Below the pieces are notes generated by a model. The model was given only the letters and a program-made list of their open reading frames with translations. It was not told where the DNA came from and did not search any database. From JBCCXL01 sp039191605 (lineage in GTDB: Bacteria; Acidobacteriota; Thermoanaerobaculia; Multivoradales; JAHZIX01), in assembly GCA_039191605.1 (NCBI GenBank), contig JBCCXL010000006.1:1-64000 (forward strand): a stretch of DNA of 64,000 nucleotides, written 5' to 3'. How positions within the stretch are numbered: the stretch's first letter is position 1; every line of letters begins with the position of its first letter. The translations under genes were made by a program, and so were the position numbers. Shown one piece after another: positions 30,994-40,641 of this stretch.

Positions 30994-31845
30994 ATGGATC
31001 GCCCCAGCGCCCCTCGACCGCGACTTCAGACCTTCCCGCTCTTGCTGAAATTGGCCTGTGCCCTGGGCCTCAGCCTGCTACTGGCGGCCCCCGCCGCCGC
31101 CTACGTGGTGGTGTTCAAAGACGGCAGCCGAATCCAGGCCCAGGAGAACTACACCGTAGAGGGGGATCAGGCGATCATGGTGCTGATCAACGGCACCCGC
31201 GTGTCCTACGCCCTGGATCAGATCGACCGCGCCGCCACCGAGAAGGCCAACGAGGTGAGCTACGGCAACGCTGTGCTGCTGAACGACGGCAAGGAAGTCA
31301 GCATCGACGAAACCACTCGCCTGCCCAGGAGCCGGCGAGAGACCCTCTCGGACCTGATCCGCCAGCGCCGGGCCGGCATTCGCCGACCGGAAGCTCAGCG
31401 CCGAGGTGAAGCCGTGGGCGCTCCCGGGGAGGCCAGCGGGCAGCCGGAGACCCTCGCCACCCTCGCCACCGGCGTCGATGATCTCCGCTCTCTACCCCGC
31501 AACGCCTACCCCGGCAACGATCTGCGGCAAGAGCTGCTGAGCGCCTACCGAACCCGAGGGGTCGACCAGATCAGCCTCTTCGAAGGCGTGTCTTCCACCC
31601 GCCCGCTGGTAGAGGTGATCGCCGGCTCCGAGGCCTCGGTATTTCGCGCCGTGCTGATCACCGCCGGAGCCCTGCTGGAGATCGGCGGCAACAATCCGGA
31701 AGGCATCAGCGGAATCGACCTGGTGATTCTGACCCCCGAGGGGCAGCACGTCGGTCAATTCAACATGGAGCCGGAGATGGCGCAGGCGCTGAACGACAAG
31801 AGCATCGACATTCAGCGCTTCTTCATCACCCACGTTCAGTTCTAA
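30994..31845 (+). CDS. Secreted hypothetical protein
   Basis: A 283-residue exported protein with a signal peptide (LLLKLACALGLSLLLAAPAAAY, cleavage near 36). The first mature domain, YVVVFKDGSRIQAQENYTVEGDQAIMVLINGTRVSYALDQID, is a small beta-rich module of the type that recurs at the N-terminus of secreted Acidobacteriota proteins. A charged linker (about 105-150) leads to a C-terminal domain of unknown fold ending QRFFITHVQF. No catalytic motif seen. AAGGAG lies nine bases upstream of the ATG. The 3' end overlaps the convergent rarA gene by four bases. Confidence 0.72.
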   Translation: MDRPSAPRPRLQTFPLLLKLACALGLSLLLAAPAAAYVVVFKDGSRIQAQENYTVEGDQAIMVLINGTRVSYALDQIDRAATEKANEVSYGNAVLLNDGKEVSIDETTRLPRSRRETLSDLIRQRRAGIRRPEAQRRGEAVGAPGEASGQPETLATLATGVDDLRSLPRNAYPGNDLRQELLSAYRTRGVDQISLFEGVSSTRPLVEVIAGSEASVFRAVLITAGALLEIGGNNPEGISGIDLVILTPEGQHVGQFNMEPEMAQALNDKSIDIQRFFITHVQF

Positions 31846-33221
31846 GGGCGCCCTTTTCGCGCCCGCTGGCGGCTAGCCTCCAGCTGCTCCAATCGTTCCC
31901 GCAGGCGGCGCTCGAAGCCCGAGTCCCGGGGCTGGTAGAAGCGAGTGCCCTCGAGAGCATCCGGCAGACAAGAGAGCCCACCGACCCCTTCCTCCGTGTC
32001 GTGGGCGTAGACGTAGCCTTTACCGTAGCCCAGCTCTTTCATCAGGCCGGTGGGAGCGTTGCGAATCACCTTCGGCACCGGGTCCGCGGGGCGCTCCGCC
32101 AGCAGAGCTTTGGCCGCTTTGTAGGCGGTGTACACCGCGTTGCTCTTCGGCGCCATCGCCAAGTAGACCGCTAGCTGCACCAGAGCCAGCTCCCCTTCTG
32201 GAGAGCCGAGGCGGCGATAGGACTCCCACGCCGCTACCGCCATCTCCATCGCCCGCGGTTCTGCTAGGCCGACGTCTTCGCTGGCGAAGCGCAGCATTCG
32301 CCGTGCCAGATAGAGCGGATCCTCCCCGGACTCCAGCATGCGGCACAGCCAATAGACGGCGGCCTGAGGATCGCTCTCCCGCAGAGACTTGTGCAGTGCG
32401 GAGATGAGGTTGAAGTGCTCTTCGCCGCTCTTGTCGTAAAGCAGCATCTTGCGCTGGGCCACCCGCTGGAGGTGCTCGCCCCGCAGCCATCTCTCGACGC
32501 TGAGATCCCCCCCGGCCTCAGCGGAGGCGTCCAGGGCCGCCTGCTCCAGCAGGTTCAGCGCCTTGCGGCCATCGCCGTCCGCCAGCGCCACGAGGGGCTC
32601 GACGGCATCATCCGCCAGGGCCAGCTGCAGCGCTCCGAGGCCCCGGTCTTCATCCGCCAGGGCGCACCGGGCGAGGGCCTCCACCGCTTCCGGCGGCAGG
32701 GGCTCCAGCACCAGCACCCGACAGCGGGAGAGCAGAGCCGCGTTGAGGGCGAAGGAAGGGTTCTCGGTGGTCGCCCCTAGAAGCACGATGGCGCCGGATT
32801 CCACGTAGGGCAGAAAGGCGTCCTGCTGAGCGCGGTTGAAGCGGTGAATCTCGTCGACGAAGAGCAGAGTGCGGGCACTGGAGCGCCGCCGCTGCGCCTC
32901 GGCCATCACCGTCCGCACCTCCTTGATGCCGCTGGTCACCGCCGAGAAGGGCACAAAGCGCGCCGCCGTCTCTTCCGCAAGAATGCGCGCCAGGGTGGTC
33001 TTGCCGCTCCCCGGGGGGCCCCAGAAGATCAGCGAGGGAACCTGATCTCGCTCGATGGCCCGGGCCAGAAAAGTATCCGGCCCGGCCACCGCCGGCTGCC
33101 CCAGCACTTCCGCCAGGCGCCGCGGCCTCATCCGCTCCGCTAGCGGAGCTCCCGCCGCGGACCAGCCGGCAGACTCGGGCCGAGCCTCCGGCTCTTCATC
33201 GAAGAGGGAGCGGTTACTCAC
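31842..33221 (-). CDS. rarA: Replication-associated recombination protein A (MgsA/WRNIP1 family AAA ATPase)
   Basis: A 459-residue clamp-loader-like ATPase acting at stalled replication forks. PLAERMRPRRLAEVLGQPAV is the family start, then Walker A GPPGSGKTTL, Walker B TLLFVDEIHRFNRAQQD, sensor-1 GATTENPSF and the C-terminal tetramerisation domain with HKSLRESDPQAAVYWLCRML and AVYLAMAPKSNAVYTAY. Full length. It converges with the secreted hypothetical gene, their ends overlapping by four bases. Confidence 0.94.
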   Translation of the reverse strand: MSNRSLFDEEPEARPESAGWSAAGAPLAERMRPRRLAEVLGQPAVAGPDTFLARAIERDQVPSLIFWGPPGSGKTTLARILAEETAARFVPFSAVTSGIKEVRTVMAEAQRRRSSARTLLFVDEIHRFNRAQQDAFLPYVESGAIVLLGATTENPSFALNAALLSRCRVLVLEPLPPEAVEALARCALADEDRGLGALQLALADDAVEPLVALADGDGRKALNLLEQAALDASAEAGGDLSVERWLRGEHLQRVAQRKMLLYDKSGEEHFNLISALHKSLRESDPQAAVYWLCRMLESGEDPLYLARRMLRFASEDVGLAEPRAMEMAVAAWESYRRLGSPEGELALVQLAVYLAMAPKSNAVYTAYKAAKALLAERPADPVPKVIRNAPTGLMKELGYGKGYVYAHDTEEGVGGLSCLPDALEGTRFYQPRDSGFERRLRERLEQLEASRQRARKGRP

Positions 33222-33278
33222 CGCTCCCTCTCTTCGAGCCTCCCGTCAGCATCCACCGCCGAGGGCTCACTCCTGAGC

Positions 33279-34289
33279 TCACTGGGCGTTCATTGCCCGC
33301 ACGATGGCCTCGGCGAACTCGGTGGTGCTGGCCTGTCCACCGAGATCCCTCGTCAAGGTCTCCGCCGTGTTGAAGACATGATCCAGGGCCGTCTCGATTC
33401 GGTTCGCCGCCTCCTTCTGCCCCAGGTGGCGGAGCATCAGGATGCCGGAGCGAATCAGGGCCGTGGGGTTGGCGATATTCTGCCCGGCGATGTCCGGGGC
33501 CGAGCCGTGAACCGCCTCGAAGACCGCAATCTTGTCGCCGAGGTTGGCCCCCGCGACCACGCCGAGACCACCCACTAGGCCGGCGCAGAGGTCCGACACG
33601 ATGTCTCCGTAGAGGTTCGGCAGCACCAGGATGTCGAAGCGCTCCGGGAAGACCACCAGCTGCATGCACAGCGCATCGATAATGCGATCGTCGCACTCGA
33701 TCTCCTCGTAGGCCTCAGCGGTATTGCGCAGGCATTGGAGGAAGAGCCCGTCGGACATCTTGAGGATGTTCGCCTTGTGTACCGCGGTGACCCGCTGGCG
33801 GTCGTGGAGCCGCGCGTGCTCGAAGGCGAAGCGGGCGATGCGCTCGGAGGCCTTCTTGGTGACGATCTTCAGGCTCTCCACCACTCCCGGCACCACCTCG
33901 TGCTCGATCCCCGAGTAGAGGCCCTCGGTGTTCTCGCGCACCACTACCAGATCGACGTTGTCGAAGCGCTGCCGCACCGGACCCGGCAGGCTGCGCACCG
34001 GCCGCAGGTTGGCGTAGAGATCCAGGGCCTGCCGCAGGCGAACGTTGACGGAGCGGAAGCCCTTGCCCACCGGCGTGGTCACCGGGCCCTTGAGGGCGAC
34101 CTGGTTGCGGCGAATGGAGTCCATCACTTCGTTCGGCAGCGGATCGCCGTGGCGCGCGAGGGCTTCACCTCCGGCAATCTGGTTCTCGTATTCGAGCTCA
34201 GCGCCGGCGGCATCCAGAATTCTTACGGTAGCGGCGGCGACCTCCGGTCCGATGCCGTCTCCGGGGATGAGGGTAATGGTCTGAGTCAT
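33279..34289 (-). CDS. NAD-type isocitrate dehydrogenase (isocitrate/isopropylmalate dehydrogenase family)
   Basis: A 336-residue decarboxylating dehydrogenase. TLIPGDGIGPEV opens the fold, and GPVTTPVGKGFRSVNVRLRQ carries the substrate-binding Ser and Arg as in isocitrate dehydrogenases. RENTEGLYSG, the Lys of AVHKANILK, and NLYGDIVSDLCAGLVGGLG follow, with EAVHGSAPDIAGQNIANP at the nucleotide site. The DLYANLRPVRS pattern and short length fit the NAD-dependent, TCA-cycle type; 3-isopropylmalate or homoisocitrate dehydrogenase is less likely because of the phosphate-site sequence. GGGAG precedes the ATG. Confidence 0.86.
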   Translation of the reverse strand: MTQTITLIPGDGIGPEVAAATVRILDAAGAELEYENQIAGGEALARHGDPLPNEVMDSIRRNQVALKGPVTTPVGKGFRSVNVRLRQALDLYANLRPVRSLPGPVRQRFDNVDLVVVRENTEGLYSGIEHEVVPGVVESLKIVTKKASERIARFAFEHARLHDRQRVTAVHKANILKMSDGLFLQCLRNTAEAYEEIECDDRIIDALCMQLVVFPERFDILVLPNLYGDIVSDLCAGLVGGLGVVAGANLGDKIAVFEAVHGSAPDIAGQNIANPTALIRSGILMLRHLGQKEAANRIETALDHVFNTAETLTRDLGGQASTTEFAEAIVRAMNAQ

Positions 34290-34346
34290 GGCGGGCTCCC
34301 AAAACCCTCAGGCCGCTGGGGCGTGAGGGCGAATCGATGGATGAAA

Positions 34347-34410
34347 AAGAAGCGATGCAGGGAAGAAGCGGTACGGCGAAGAAGCGATGCGGCGAAGAAG
34401 CGCCGAAGGA
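34347..34410. repeat. 16-bp tandem repeat, four units
   Basis: Units beginning AAGAAGCG repeat every 16 bases (34347, 34363, 34379, 34395) with minor changes. They lie in the gap upstream of the isocitrate dehydrogenase gene on its strand. No coding role seen. Confidence 0.6.
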
Positions 34411-34544
34411 CCGAAGCCGTGGAGCAGCGAAGTGATCAGAGAGCGGACGATGCGCCCCGATACGCAGGCGAGGAAGCTAGAAGGCAGCGCAGGAGCTGGA
34501 AGATGCGGGGAAACGAGGAGTCCGTCGAACCCTGAGAACCCCGC

Positions 34545-35642
34545 TCAGGGTTCCCCCCCGAGGCGCGCCAGAGAGAGATCCCCCTCGACGTCGAAGACGT
34601 CGTCGAGGGGGAGCACCGCCGCTCCCCGAGCAAAGTCGAGGCAAAGATCCTGGGGATCGAGGATCCCGATCTCCCCGCGATCCTGGTAGAGCACCGTGAC
34701 TCGCCCAGCGATTTGCAGGAAATCCCCCGGCTGCAGGCCTTCCCCGCTCCCTTCCGTCGCCCACGGGGTGCCGTCCTCCAGGGTCACCGTTCGCCACTGG
34801 AGGTCCGCCGGCTGCAGGCCGGCGCTGCGGGCCGTATCGGCGATCACCGTGAGAGATTCGAAGGCCAGACGCTGCTGCGCCAGCTCGTTCACCTGCGCCC
34901 GAATCGACGCCGAGGTCTCCTCGCTGAGGCCCGCCGACGGCTCGAATTGAGCCAGCCCAAAGACCTGGGTTGCGGCCCGAAGGGGATCGGCAAGAGCCAC
35001 CGTCAGAGTGGGGAAAGTCGCCGGATCTTCCAGGGCACTCTCCACCGATGGGGAGGAATAGCGCTCCTCCGGCAGGAGATCGCCGGTGCGCTTGTAAAAC
35101 TCGACCCGCACCTCGTAGCGCAAGGTGCCGAAGGCGTCTTGATCTTCACCGTAGAGCCAGCGGTAGCTCGAGGTGCTGGAAGGCTTGACCCGCCCCGGGA
35201 GAGTCCAGACATCGGGCCAATCGGGGCGGTAAATGGAGCTGAAGCGAGCCTCTACCGACTCGGCGCTCTGCACCTGCTGGAAGGGAACCGCTCCCTCGAT
35301 GCTGAACCAGCGCAGCTTCGGTCGACGCCCCGGCCAGGGGGCGATGCGCTCCGCCGGAATCCGCTGCCCCGCGACCTCCAGCCCCGGTGCCTCGGTGTAG
35401 TACATCGCTTCGTCCCCGCCACCGGAGGCCACCAAGACGGCGTGGAGCTGGGTCTCGGTGCCCGCCTCGACCTGCACCGGACCGACCCGCCCGAAGCCTT
35501 CTCCCACCACCTCGATGGCCACCAGGGCGGAATCCGGCGTCGGAGCTCCGACCCAGGAGGAGGGGGAGCGCCACCACCAGGCCAGAACCGCGATCAAGAT
35601 CAGGGCGAGGGCGGCGATCAGCCAGCGAGCGCGGGAATCCAT
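34545..35642 (-). CDS. Membrane-anchored hypothetical protein
   Basis: A 365-residue protein with one N-terminal membrane helix (about 6-24) and the rest probably extracytoplasmic. No named domain recognised. The body is acidic, with few Cys, and ends in a stretch (about 300-365: GDFLQIAGRVTVLYQDRGEIGILD, then VLPLDDVFDVEGDL) that reads like a compact beta domain. GGAGG lies ten bases upstream of the ATG. It is separated by 27 bases from the large TPR gene on the same strand, so it is likely the last gene of the rpsP-to-TPR transcription unit. Confidence 0.62.
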   Translation of the reverse strand: MDSRARWLIAALALILIAVLAWWWRSPSSWVGAPTPDSALVAIEVVGEGFGRVGPVQVEAGTETQLHAVLVASGGGDEAMYYTEAPGLEVAGQRIPAERIAPWPGRRPKLRWFSIEGAVPFQQVQSAESVEARFSSIYRPDWPDVWTLPGRVKPSSTSSYRWLYGEDQDAFGTLRYEVRVEFYKRTGDLLPEERYSSPSVESALEDPATFPTLTVALADPLRAATQVFGLAQFEPSAGLSEETSASIRAQVNELAQQRLAFESLTVIADTARSAGLQPADLQWRTVTLEDGTPWATEGSGEGLQPGDFLQIAGRVTVLYQDRGEIGILDPQDLCLDFARGAAVLPLDDVFDVEGDLSLARLGGEP

Positions 35643-35669
35643 CGACCGAAAACCTCCGGGGAAGCGGCT

Positions 35670-38600
35670 TTAGGCCTGCGCCTGCTGCAGCTTGTTGACG
35701 ATGTCTCGATAGTGGGTGTTGATGCCGTAGACCTCGACGAAGGTGCTGCGGGCCTTTTCCTTGTCGCCGCTGGATAGATAGAGATTGCCCAGCTCGTAGA
35801 GCAGCGCCAAGGTGTCTTTTTCATTGAGATGCGGGGCCTGAAGCCCGCGGGTGTACCACTTCTCCGCCAGCTCCGGCAGGCCCTTCTCCATGAAGCATAC
35901 GCCGAGCATGGAGCAGCATTCCACCAGCAGATCGTCGCTCTTCGCGGCGATCTGGAACTCGCCGATGGCCTCGTCCAGCAGCCCCATCTCGCGGTAAGCG
36001 ATGCCGAGGTCCAGATGGGTCGCATAGTCGCTATCGGAAAGCTGCTCCGCGACCCCCTTCTTGAAGCCCTCGACGATTTCCTCGAGACTCTGCTCCGCCG
36101 CCGGCTCGGTTCCCACGGCGTCGGAAACCGTCAGTTCCTCTTCCAGCTCGGCGCCGAGGTCGAAGAAATCCGCCTCCTCGGCGAAGAGAGCCTCGCGGCC
36201 ATCTGGGGAGTCATCGCGCGACGCTGCCACTTCGTCCAGCCAACCGGTTCCGGTGTCGTCCAGCACCCCGCTATCGTCGAGATTCACCGGCTCCGGCTCT
36301 GCAGCGGCGGCCTCGGAGCTGGCTGGCAGCGGCGGCGGCGGCTTCGAAGGCCCGAGACCCAGCAGGGCGTCCTCGATGTCCTCGTGCTCCTCGGTGGTCG
36401 GCTCCGGCGGAGCTCCCAGGGAGACCTGACGCACGTGGACCCCGCTGGACTCGGTCTCCGGCTCCGGTTCTGGCTCCGGCGCCGGTTCGGCATCCGGATC
36501 CTCGAAGGGAATGGCCTCCACCACCGTCGCGTCGCGCTCGTCGGTGCTGGCCTCCACCGGGGCCGGAACCTCCTGGATAGGCGTCTGGATAGGCGCCTCG
36601 ACAGGTGCCTCGACGGGCACCTCGGCGAAAGGCTCCGACGGGGAGTCGCCGGGCAGCTCCGACGGGGTCGCGAGCTGCTGCTCTGAAGCTCCCTCTTCTG
36701 GCGGCACTTGCTCTGGGGGGACCGGTTCGGACGACGCTGAATCGGGCTGGGCCGCGGCGGACAAGGCTGCATCGATGGCCGCTCGCGACAAGGGCCTGGT
36801 GCTCGACGACGCTTCCTCTGGTGCGACGGCCGCCTGTTCCGGAGGCGGAGCGGCGGAGCGCCGACCCTTGGACTTGGATCCCGCCTTGGGGCTCAGCCCC
36901 AGAAGCTCCTCCAGAGCCGTCTCGGTGCGACTCTTCTTCTTTTTCTTCTTCTTTGGCGCCTCGTCCAGCAGCGATTCCAGCAGCTTGTTCACCCGGGCGC
37001 TGTGCCCGCCGACCTTCTTGCCGCGGCCCTCCGCCCCTGGTGCCGGGGTAGCGGCGGCGGGTGGCTGAGCTGCTGCAGTCTCAGCTGCTGGCGGCGACGC
37101 TTCTGGAGTTTGGGCTGCTGCTGCGGGAGCTGCCTCGGAAGCAGCAGCCCGCGGCGCCTCACCATCGGCGCGGGGGAAGGTGCCGGTATCGTCCCACAGA
37201 GAGTCGAGCTCGGAGCGATGCCCTGGATCGCCTTCCGCGGGCTCCGCCTCGCCGGGCTCTTCGACGGGTTCTTCAGCATCCTGGGCGGAGATGGATTCGA
37301 TGACCTCGGCGGCTTCCGCTCCGGAGTCCTCGACTGCAGCGGGTGAGATCTGATCGAAGGAAACCTCGAAGAGCTCCTCTTCCTCGTCTACCTGCGAAGC
37401 GGCGCTTGCCGGCTCCGCCGAGAGCTCCAGCTCCGAAAGGTCCACCGCCTCGTTCGCTCCGGAAGCGGTGAGCCCCTCCGAATCCGCCAAGAGCTCGTCG
37501 AAGCCAGGGGAAGAGAGCAGCTCGGACTCCGCCGCTGTCGGCGACGGATCAGCGGGTAGGTCGTCCGACAGATCCGGCTCAACGTCTAGCTCGACGTCCA
37601 GCTCTTCCGCATCCACCAGCAGCTCACTGCCTGCGCTGGTGTCGTCTTCCACCGCGTCGCCGAGAGTGAAGGCCGCAGGGGAAGAATCCACCGCCGGCAG
37701 CTCGCCGAGGGCCGGAGTGCTGGAGAGCACATCCGCCGCTGCCGCTTCAGCGTCATCGCCAAGGGCGAAGGCATCTGCTGGACCGGCCGTCTCGGGAATC
37801 TCGTCGCTACTCTCCTCAGGAACACCGAAGGCCATGGCGACGGCATCGAAGTCTCCGGAGCTGCCGTCGAGGGCCGCGGCCCCGCCGGTATCGTCCATCG
37901 CGCTCCCGGCGTCCACCAGATCTAGGGCGTCGGGAATCTCCAGCGCATCCAGATCGATCTCAATGGAGTCGGAGTCGTAGCTATCCTCGTCGTCGAAGCT
38001 CTGCCCGCCGGCCTGCACCTGGGCCGGTGCATCCGCCGGCACGTCGATCTCGATGCCCGACTCTCGCAGCGGTCCATCGATCTTCTCCCATTCTTCCCGG
38101 CCGCCGCTCTCGGTGACCCATTGGGCCATGCGCTCCGCCAACATGCGGGCTTGATCCAGGTCCGACTCGTTGAGCCGCATCTGGATCATCAGGCGGTAGG
38201 CCGGTCGCGACTGAGGGTTGCGGTCCAGCACCTCGCGGATCCGCTCCAGGGCCTTTTCCTTCAGCCCGTACTTGGCCAGCACTTCGGCTTCGGAGAGGTA
38301 GTCCTCGTCGGAGATCTCCTGTTCTCCCTCCGCGGCGGCGAAGGCGCCGTCCTCCCCAGCGCCAAGATCCCCGGAGGCGAAATCCCCCGCGCCGAGATCC
38401 CCAGAGCCAACATCCCCAGAGCCGAGATCCCCAGAGCCAAGATTCCCAGCGTCGAGGCCCCCGGAGCCAAGATCCCCAGCGTCGAGACCCAGGGCCTCGT
38501 CGACCTCGGCGCTACCGTCAAAGCCGGCCTTGAGGTCGTCCCCGAGATCGATCTCGATCTCGAAGCCATCGCCGCCGAAGGCACCGGTGTCTTCAATCTC

Positions 38601-39683
38601 GGCGCTGGAACCGTCCAGCGAAAGATCTTCGGAGGCGGCAAAATCCCCCGCATCACCGGAGAGCGTGTCGAGAGACTGGTCTCCGAGGTCTACCGCCATA
38701 GTCTCCTGGCCCGGCAGCTCCCGGCGGAAGGCAGACCCGGTGCTATCCCCGATGTCCTCGGGGGGGCTGATGTAGCTATCGGACTCCGCTTCCTGCCAGC
38801 CGGTAGGGTCGTCGTCATCATCGTCGATGAGTTGGGCTGCGCTGGGGGTTTCGTCCCGCGGCGTAGCTGCCCCTTCGGCGACGGCGGCTTCCGCCACCGG
38901 CTCGTCGTCCACCACCGCAGGATGGGCAGCGGTGCCGCTCAGCCCCACCCCCACGACCGGCAGCAGATCGTCGATCTCCGGGAAGCGCACCACCGCCGCC
39001 TGCCTCAAGCGAGCGGCGAGCTCCTTCTCCCCCTCCCGCTGCAGCCGAGCGAGGGCTTGACGCACAAAGTCTGCAGCGTCTTCCGAGTCCACCACCGAGA
39101 GCGCCCGCTCGTAGACCTGGGTGGCCTGCTCCCCCTGCCCTTCACCGAGCAGGATCTCGACGATGCTGCGATATTGATCCAGCGCCCGATCGATCAGCTG
39201 CTGCTGATGGTAGAGCTCCGCCAGCTTGGCGTGGTGGGCCGGGTTGTCCGGCTCCAAATCCACCATTTTGGTGTAGATGGAGATCGCCGAAGCAGGGTTG
39301 TCATGACGGAGGTAGTAGTCCGCCAGCACCTGATATTGAGTCCGCGCTTCGGTGGTCAGGTTCTGGCGCGCGTAGAGCTCCGCCAGGCGCTCGTAGACCG
39401 AGAGCCGGCTGGGCTCCAGCTTGATGATCTTCTTGTAGATCGCGATGGCCTTCACGAAGAAGCCATCGTTGGTGTACTGCTCCGCGATCTGAGTGAACAA
39501 CCGAGCCGCGTCATCGATCTTCTCGATGCGGGCGTAGAGATCCCCTACCCGGTTGAGGATGTTGGTATCCGTCGGGTTGTCCGCCAGGAGCTTGCGATAC
39601 TCCTTGATGGCGCGCTCGATCTTGCCCTTGGAGACCAGCGCCTCGGCGTTGCGGGTGAGCTTCTCGCGGCTTCGATTCAGCAC
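35670..39683 (-). CDS. Large TPR protein with acidic low-complexity centre
   Basis: A 1337-residue, probably cytoplasmic, scaffold protein. Residues 1-260 are tandem TPRs (RAIKEYRKLLADNPTDTNIL, then FFVKAIAIYKKIIKLEPSRLSVYERLAELY and so on). Residues about 400-445 are a five-residue LGSGD repeat encoded by a 15-bp tandem repeat. Residues about 460-520 form another TPR-like helical unit (EKALERIREVLDRNPQSRPAY). A very long acidic, Ala/Glu/Pro-rich region follows, with a run of seven Lys near 912, and the last 135 residues are again TPR (YATHLDLGIAYREMGLLDEAIGEF). It starts at GTG 39683, overlapping the rnhB stop by 7 bases, so the longer open frame to 39929 is not used. Organisation recalls FimV-like or gliding/pilus scaffolds, but no specific family match is claimed. 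Confidence 0.8.
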   Translation of the reverse strand: MLNRSREKLTRNAEALVSKGKIERAIKEYRKLLADNPTDTNILNRVGDLYARIEKIDDAARLFTQIAEQYTNDGFFVKAIAIYKKIIKLEPSRLSVYERLAELYARQNLTTEARTQYQVLADYYLRHDNPASAISIYTKMVDLEPDNPAHHAKLAELYHQQQLIDRALDQYRSIVEILLGEGQGEQATQVYERALSVVDSEDAADFVRQALARLQREGEKELAARLRQAAVVRFPEIDDLLPVVGVGLSGTAAHPAVVDDEPVAEAAVAEGAATPRDETPSAAQLIDDDDDDPTGWQEAESDSYISPPEDIGDSTGSAFRRELPGQETMAVDLGDQSLDTLSGDAGDFAASEDLSLDGSSAEIEDTGAFGGDGFEIEIDLGDDLKAGFDGSAEVDEALGLDAGDLGSGGLDAGNLGSGDLGSGDVGSGDLGAGDFASGDLGAGEDGAFAAAEGEQEISDEDYLSEAEVLAKYGLKEKALERIREVLDRNPQSRPAYRLMIQMRLNESDLDQARMLAERMAQWVTESGGREEWEKIDGPLRESGIEIDVPADAPAQVQAGGQSFDDEDSYDSDSIEIDLDALEIPDALDLVDAGSAMDDTGGAAALDGSSGDFDAVAMAFGVPEESSDEIPETAGPADAFALGDDAEAAAADVLSSTPALGELPAVDSSPAAFTLGDAVEDDTSAGSELLVDAEELDVELDVEPDLSDDLPADPSPTAAESELLSSPGFDELLADSEGLTASGANEAVDLSELELSAEPASAASQVDEEEELFEVSFDQISPAAVEDSGAEAAEVIESISAQDAEEPVEEPGEAEPAEGDPGHRSELDSLWDDTGTFPRADGEAPRAAASEAAPAAAAQTPEASPPAAETAAAQPPAAATPAPGAEGRGKKVGGHSARVNKLLESLLDEAPKKKKKKKSRTETALEELLGLSPKAGSKSKGRRSAAPPPEQAAVAPEEASSSTRPLSRAAIDAALSAAAQPDSASSEPVPPEQVPPEEGASEQQLATPSELPGDSPSEPFAEVPVEAPVEAPIQTPIQEVPAPVEASTDERDATVVEAIPFEDPDAEPAPEPEPEPETESSGVHVRQVSLGAPPEPTTEEHEDIEDALLGLGPSKPPPPLPASSEAAAAEPEPVNLDDSGVLDDTGTGWLDEVAASRDDSPDGREALFAEEADFFDLGAELEEELTVSDAVGTEPAAEQSLEEIVEGFKKGVAEQLSDSDYATHLDLGIAYREMGLLDEAIGEFQIAAKSDDLLVECCSMLGVCFMEKGLPELAEKWYTRGLQAPHLNEKDTLALLYELGNLYLSSGDKEKARSTFVEVYGINTHYRDIVNKLQQAQA
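38350..38488. repeat. 15-bp tandem repeat inside the TPR gene
   Basis: About nine imperfect 15-base units of the form AGATCCCCAGAGCCA encode LGSGD-type pentapeptides on the minus strand. Such in-frame units can expand or contract without frameshift, so length may vary among strains. Confidence 0.8.
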
Positions 39684-40336
39684 GGCGCGCCCTCCCGCCG
39701 CGGCATCACAGAGCGGAAAGTGAGGCGATGCTCCGGACTCGGACCGTAGGACCGCAGCGCCTCGCGATGGGCGGCGGCGCCATAGCCTTTGTTGGAGTCG
39801 AAGCCGTAATGAGGGTAGCGCTGATGAAGCTCGAGCATGTACCGATCCCGCGCCTCCTTGGCCAGGATCGAGGCGCTGGCTACAGCGTAGCTCATGGCGT
39901 CCCCGCGCACCACCGGCAAGCAGCGACAATGCGCTCCAGAGAGTCGAACCGCGTCGATTACCGCACAGTCGGGAGAAGGATCCAGCACCGCCAGCGCCTC
40001 CGTCATCGCCCGCTTGGTGGCCTGCAGGATATTGATGCGGTCGATTACCGCAGCGGGAATCTGCACCACCGACCAGGCGAGAGCGCTGCCGCGGATCGCC
40101 CCCGCCAGGCGCGACCGGGCGGCGGCGGAGAGAGCCTTGCTGTCGTCCACTCCGGGCACCGCTCCCCGGGGGTCTGGAATCACCGCCGCCGCGGTCACCG
40201 GTCCAGCCAGGCAGCCCCTTCCCGCTTCATCCACTCCGGCGATCGCCCGGAACCCAGCGTTGGCCAAGAGCCCCTCCAGTCCTCGTAACAGAGAGAGGCG
40301 GTGGGCTTCCGCCAACAGCTGAGCCATCGTCGCCAC
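39677..40336 (-). CDS. rnhB: Ribonuclease HII
   Basis: A 219-residue enzyme cleaving RNA in RNA-DNA hybrids. AGVDEAGRGCLAGPV carries the first Asp-Glu pair, VDDSKAL follows, CAVIDAVRL provides a later Asp, and ASILAKEARDRYMLELHQRYPHYGFDSNKGY is the family signature. It is followed by the large TPR gene, whose GTG start overlaps its stop. It belongs to the conserved rpsP-khpA-rimM-trmD-rplS-rnhB neighbourhood, though 305 bases separate it from rplS. Confidence 0.94.
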   Translation of the reverse strand: MATMAQLLAEAHRLSLLRGLEGLLANAGFRAIAGVDEAGRGCLAGPVTAAAVIPDPRGAVPGVDDSKALSAAARSRLAGAIRGSALAWSVVQIPAAVIDRINILQATKRAMTEALAVLDPSPDCAVIDAVRLSGAHCRCLPVVRGDAMSYAVASASILAKEARDRYMLELHQRYPHYGFDSNKGYGAAAHREALRSYGPSPEHRLTFRSVMPRREGAPC

Positions 40337-40641
40337 CGCTTGCCTCCCTCAGAGCATCAGAGCCGCGGTCGCGACTCCCCACCTAGGCGGCTTCCATGGA
40401 AATACCGGCGGTATTCCTCTCTACAGCTCCACGGCCTACAACTTTCCCGTACCCCCTCGGAAATGGGAGTCTGGGACAAAATTTCAGGCGGCCGACCCAC
40501 GATGTCCATCGTCGCAACGACTCGGCAACGGTAGGCCAACAGAGAGCTGCGGCCGTGAAAGGCACCGTTCCTGGACACGGCGCTGCCGGGGCGCTGCCCA
40601 GGAGCGCTGCACCAGGATCGATCCCTGGACGTCAACTCGCG
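40337..40641. other. Intergenic region rplS / rnhB
   Basis: About 305 bases. A near-perfect inverted repeat AATACCG-G-CGGTATT occupies 40401-40415. No gene or clear terminator seen; it may hold a separate promoter for rnhB and the TPR gene. Confidence 0.35.

Noticed and set aside
38350..38488. CRISPR array
   Set aside because: Repeat units are contiguous 15-mers without spacers and are in frame inside a coding region.
39684..39929. N-terminal extension of the large TPR protein into rnhB
   Set aside because: It would overlap rnhB by 253 bases; the GTG at 39683 forms a normal stop-start overlap and the TPR fold begins there.
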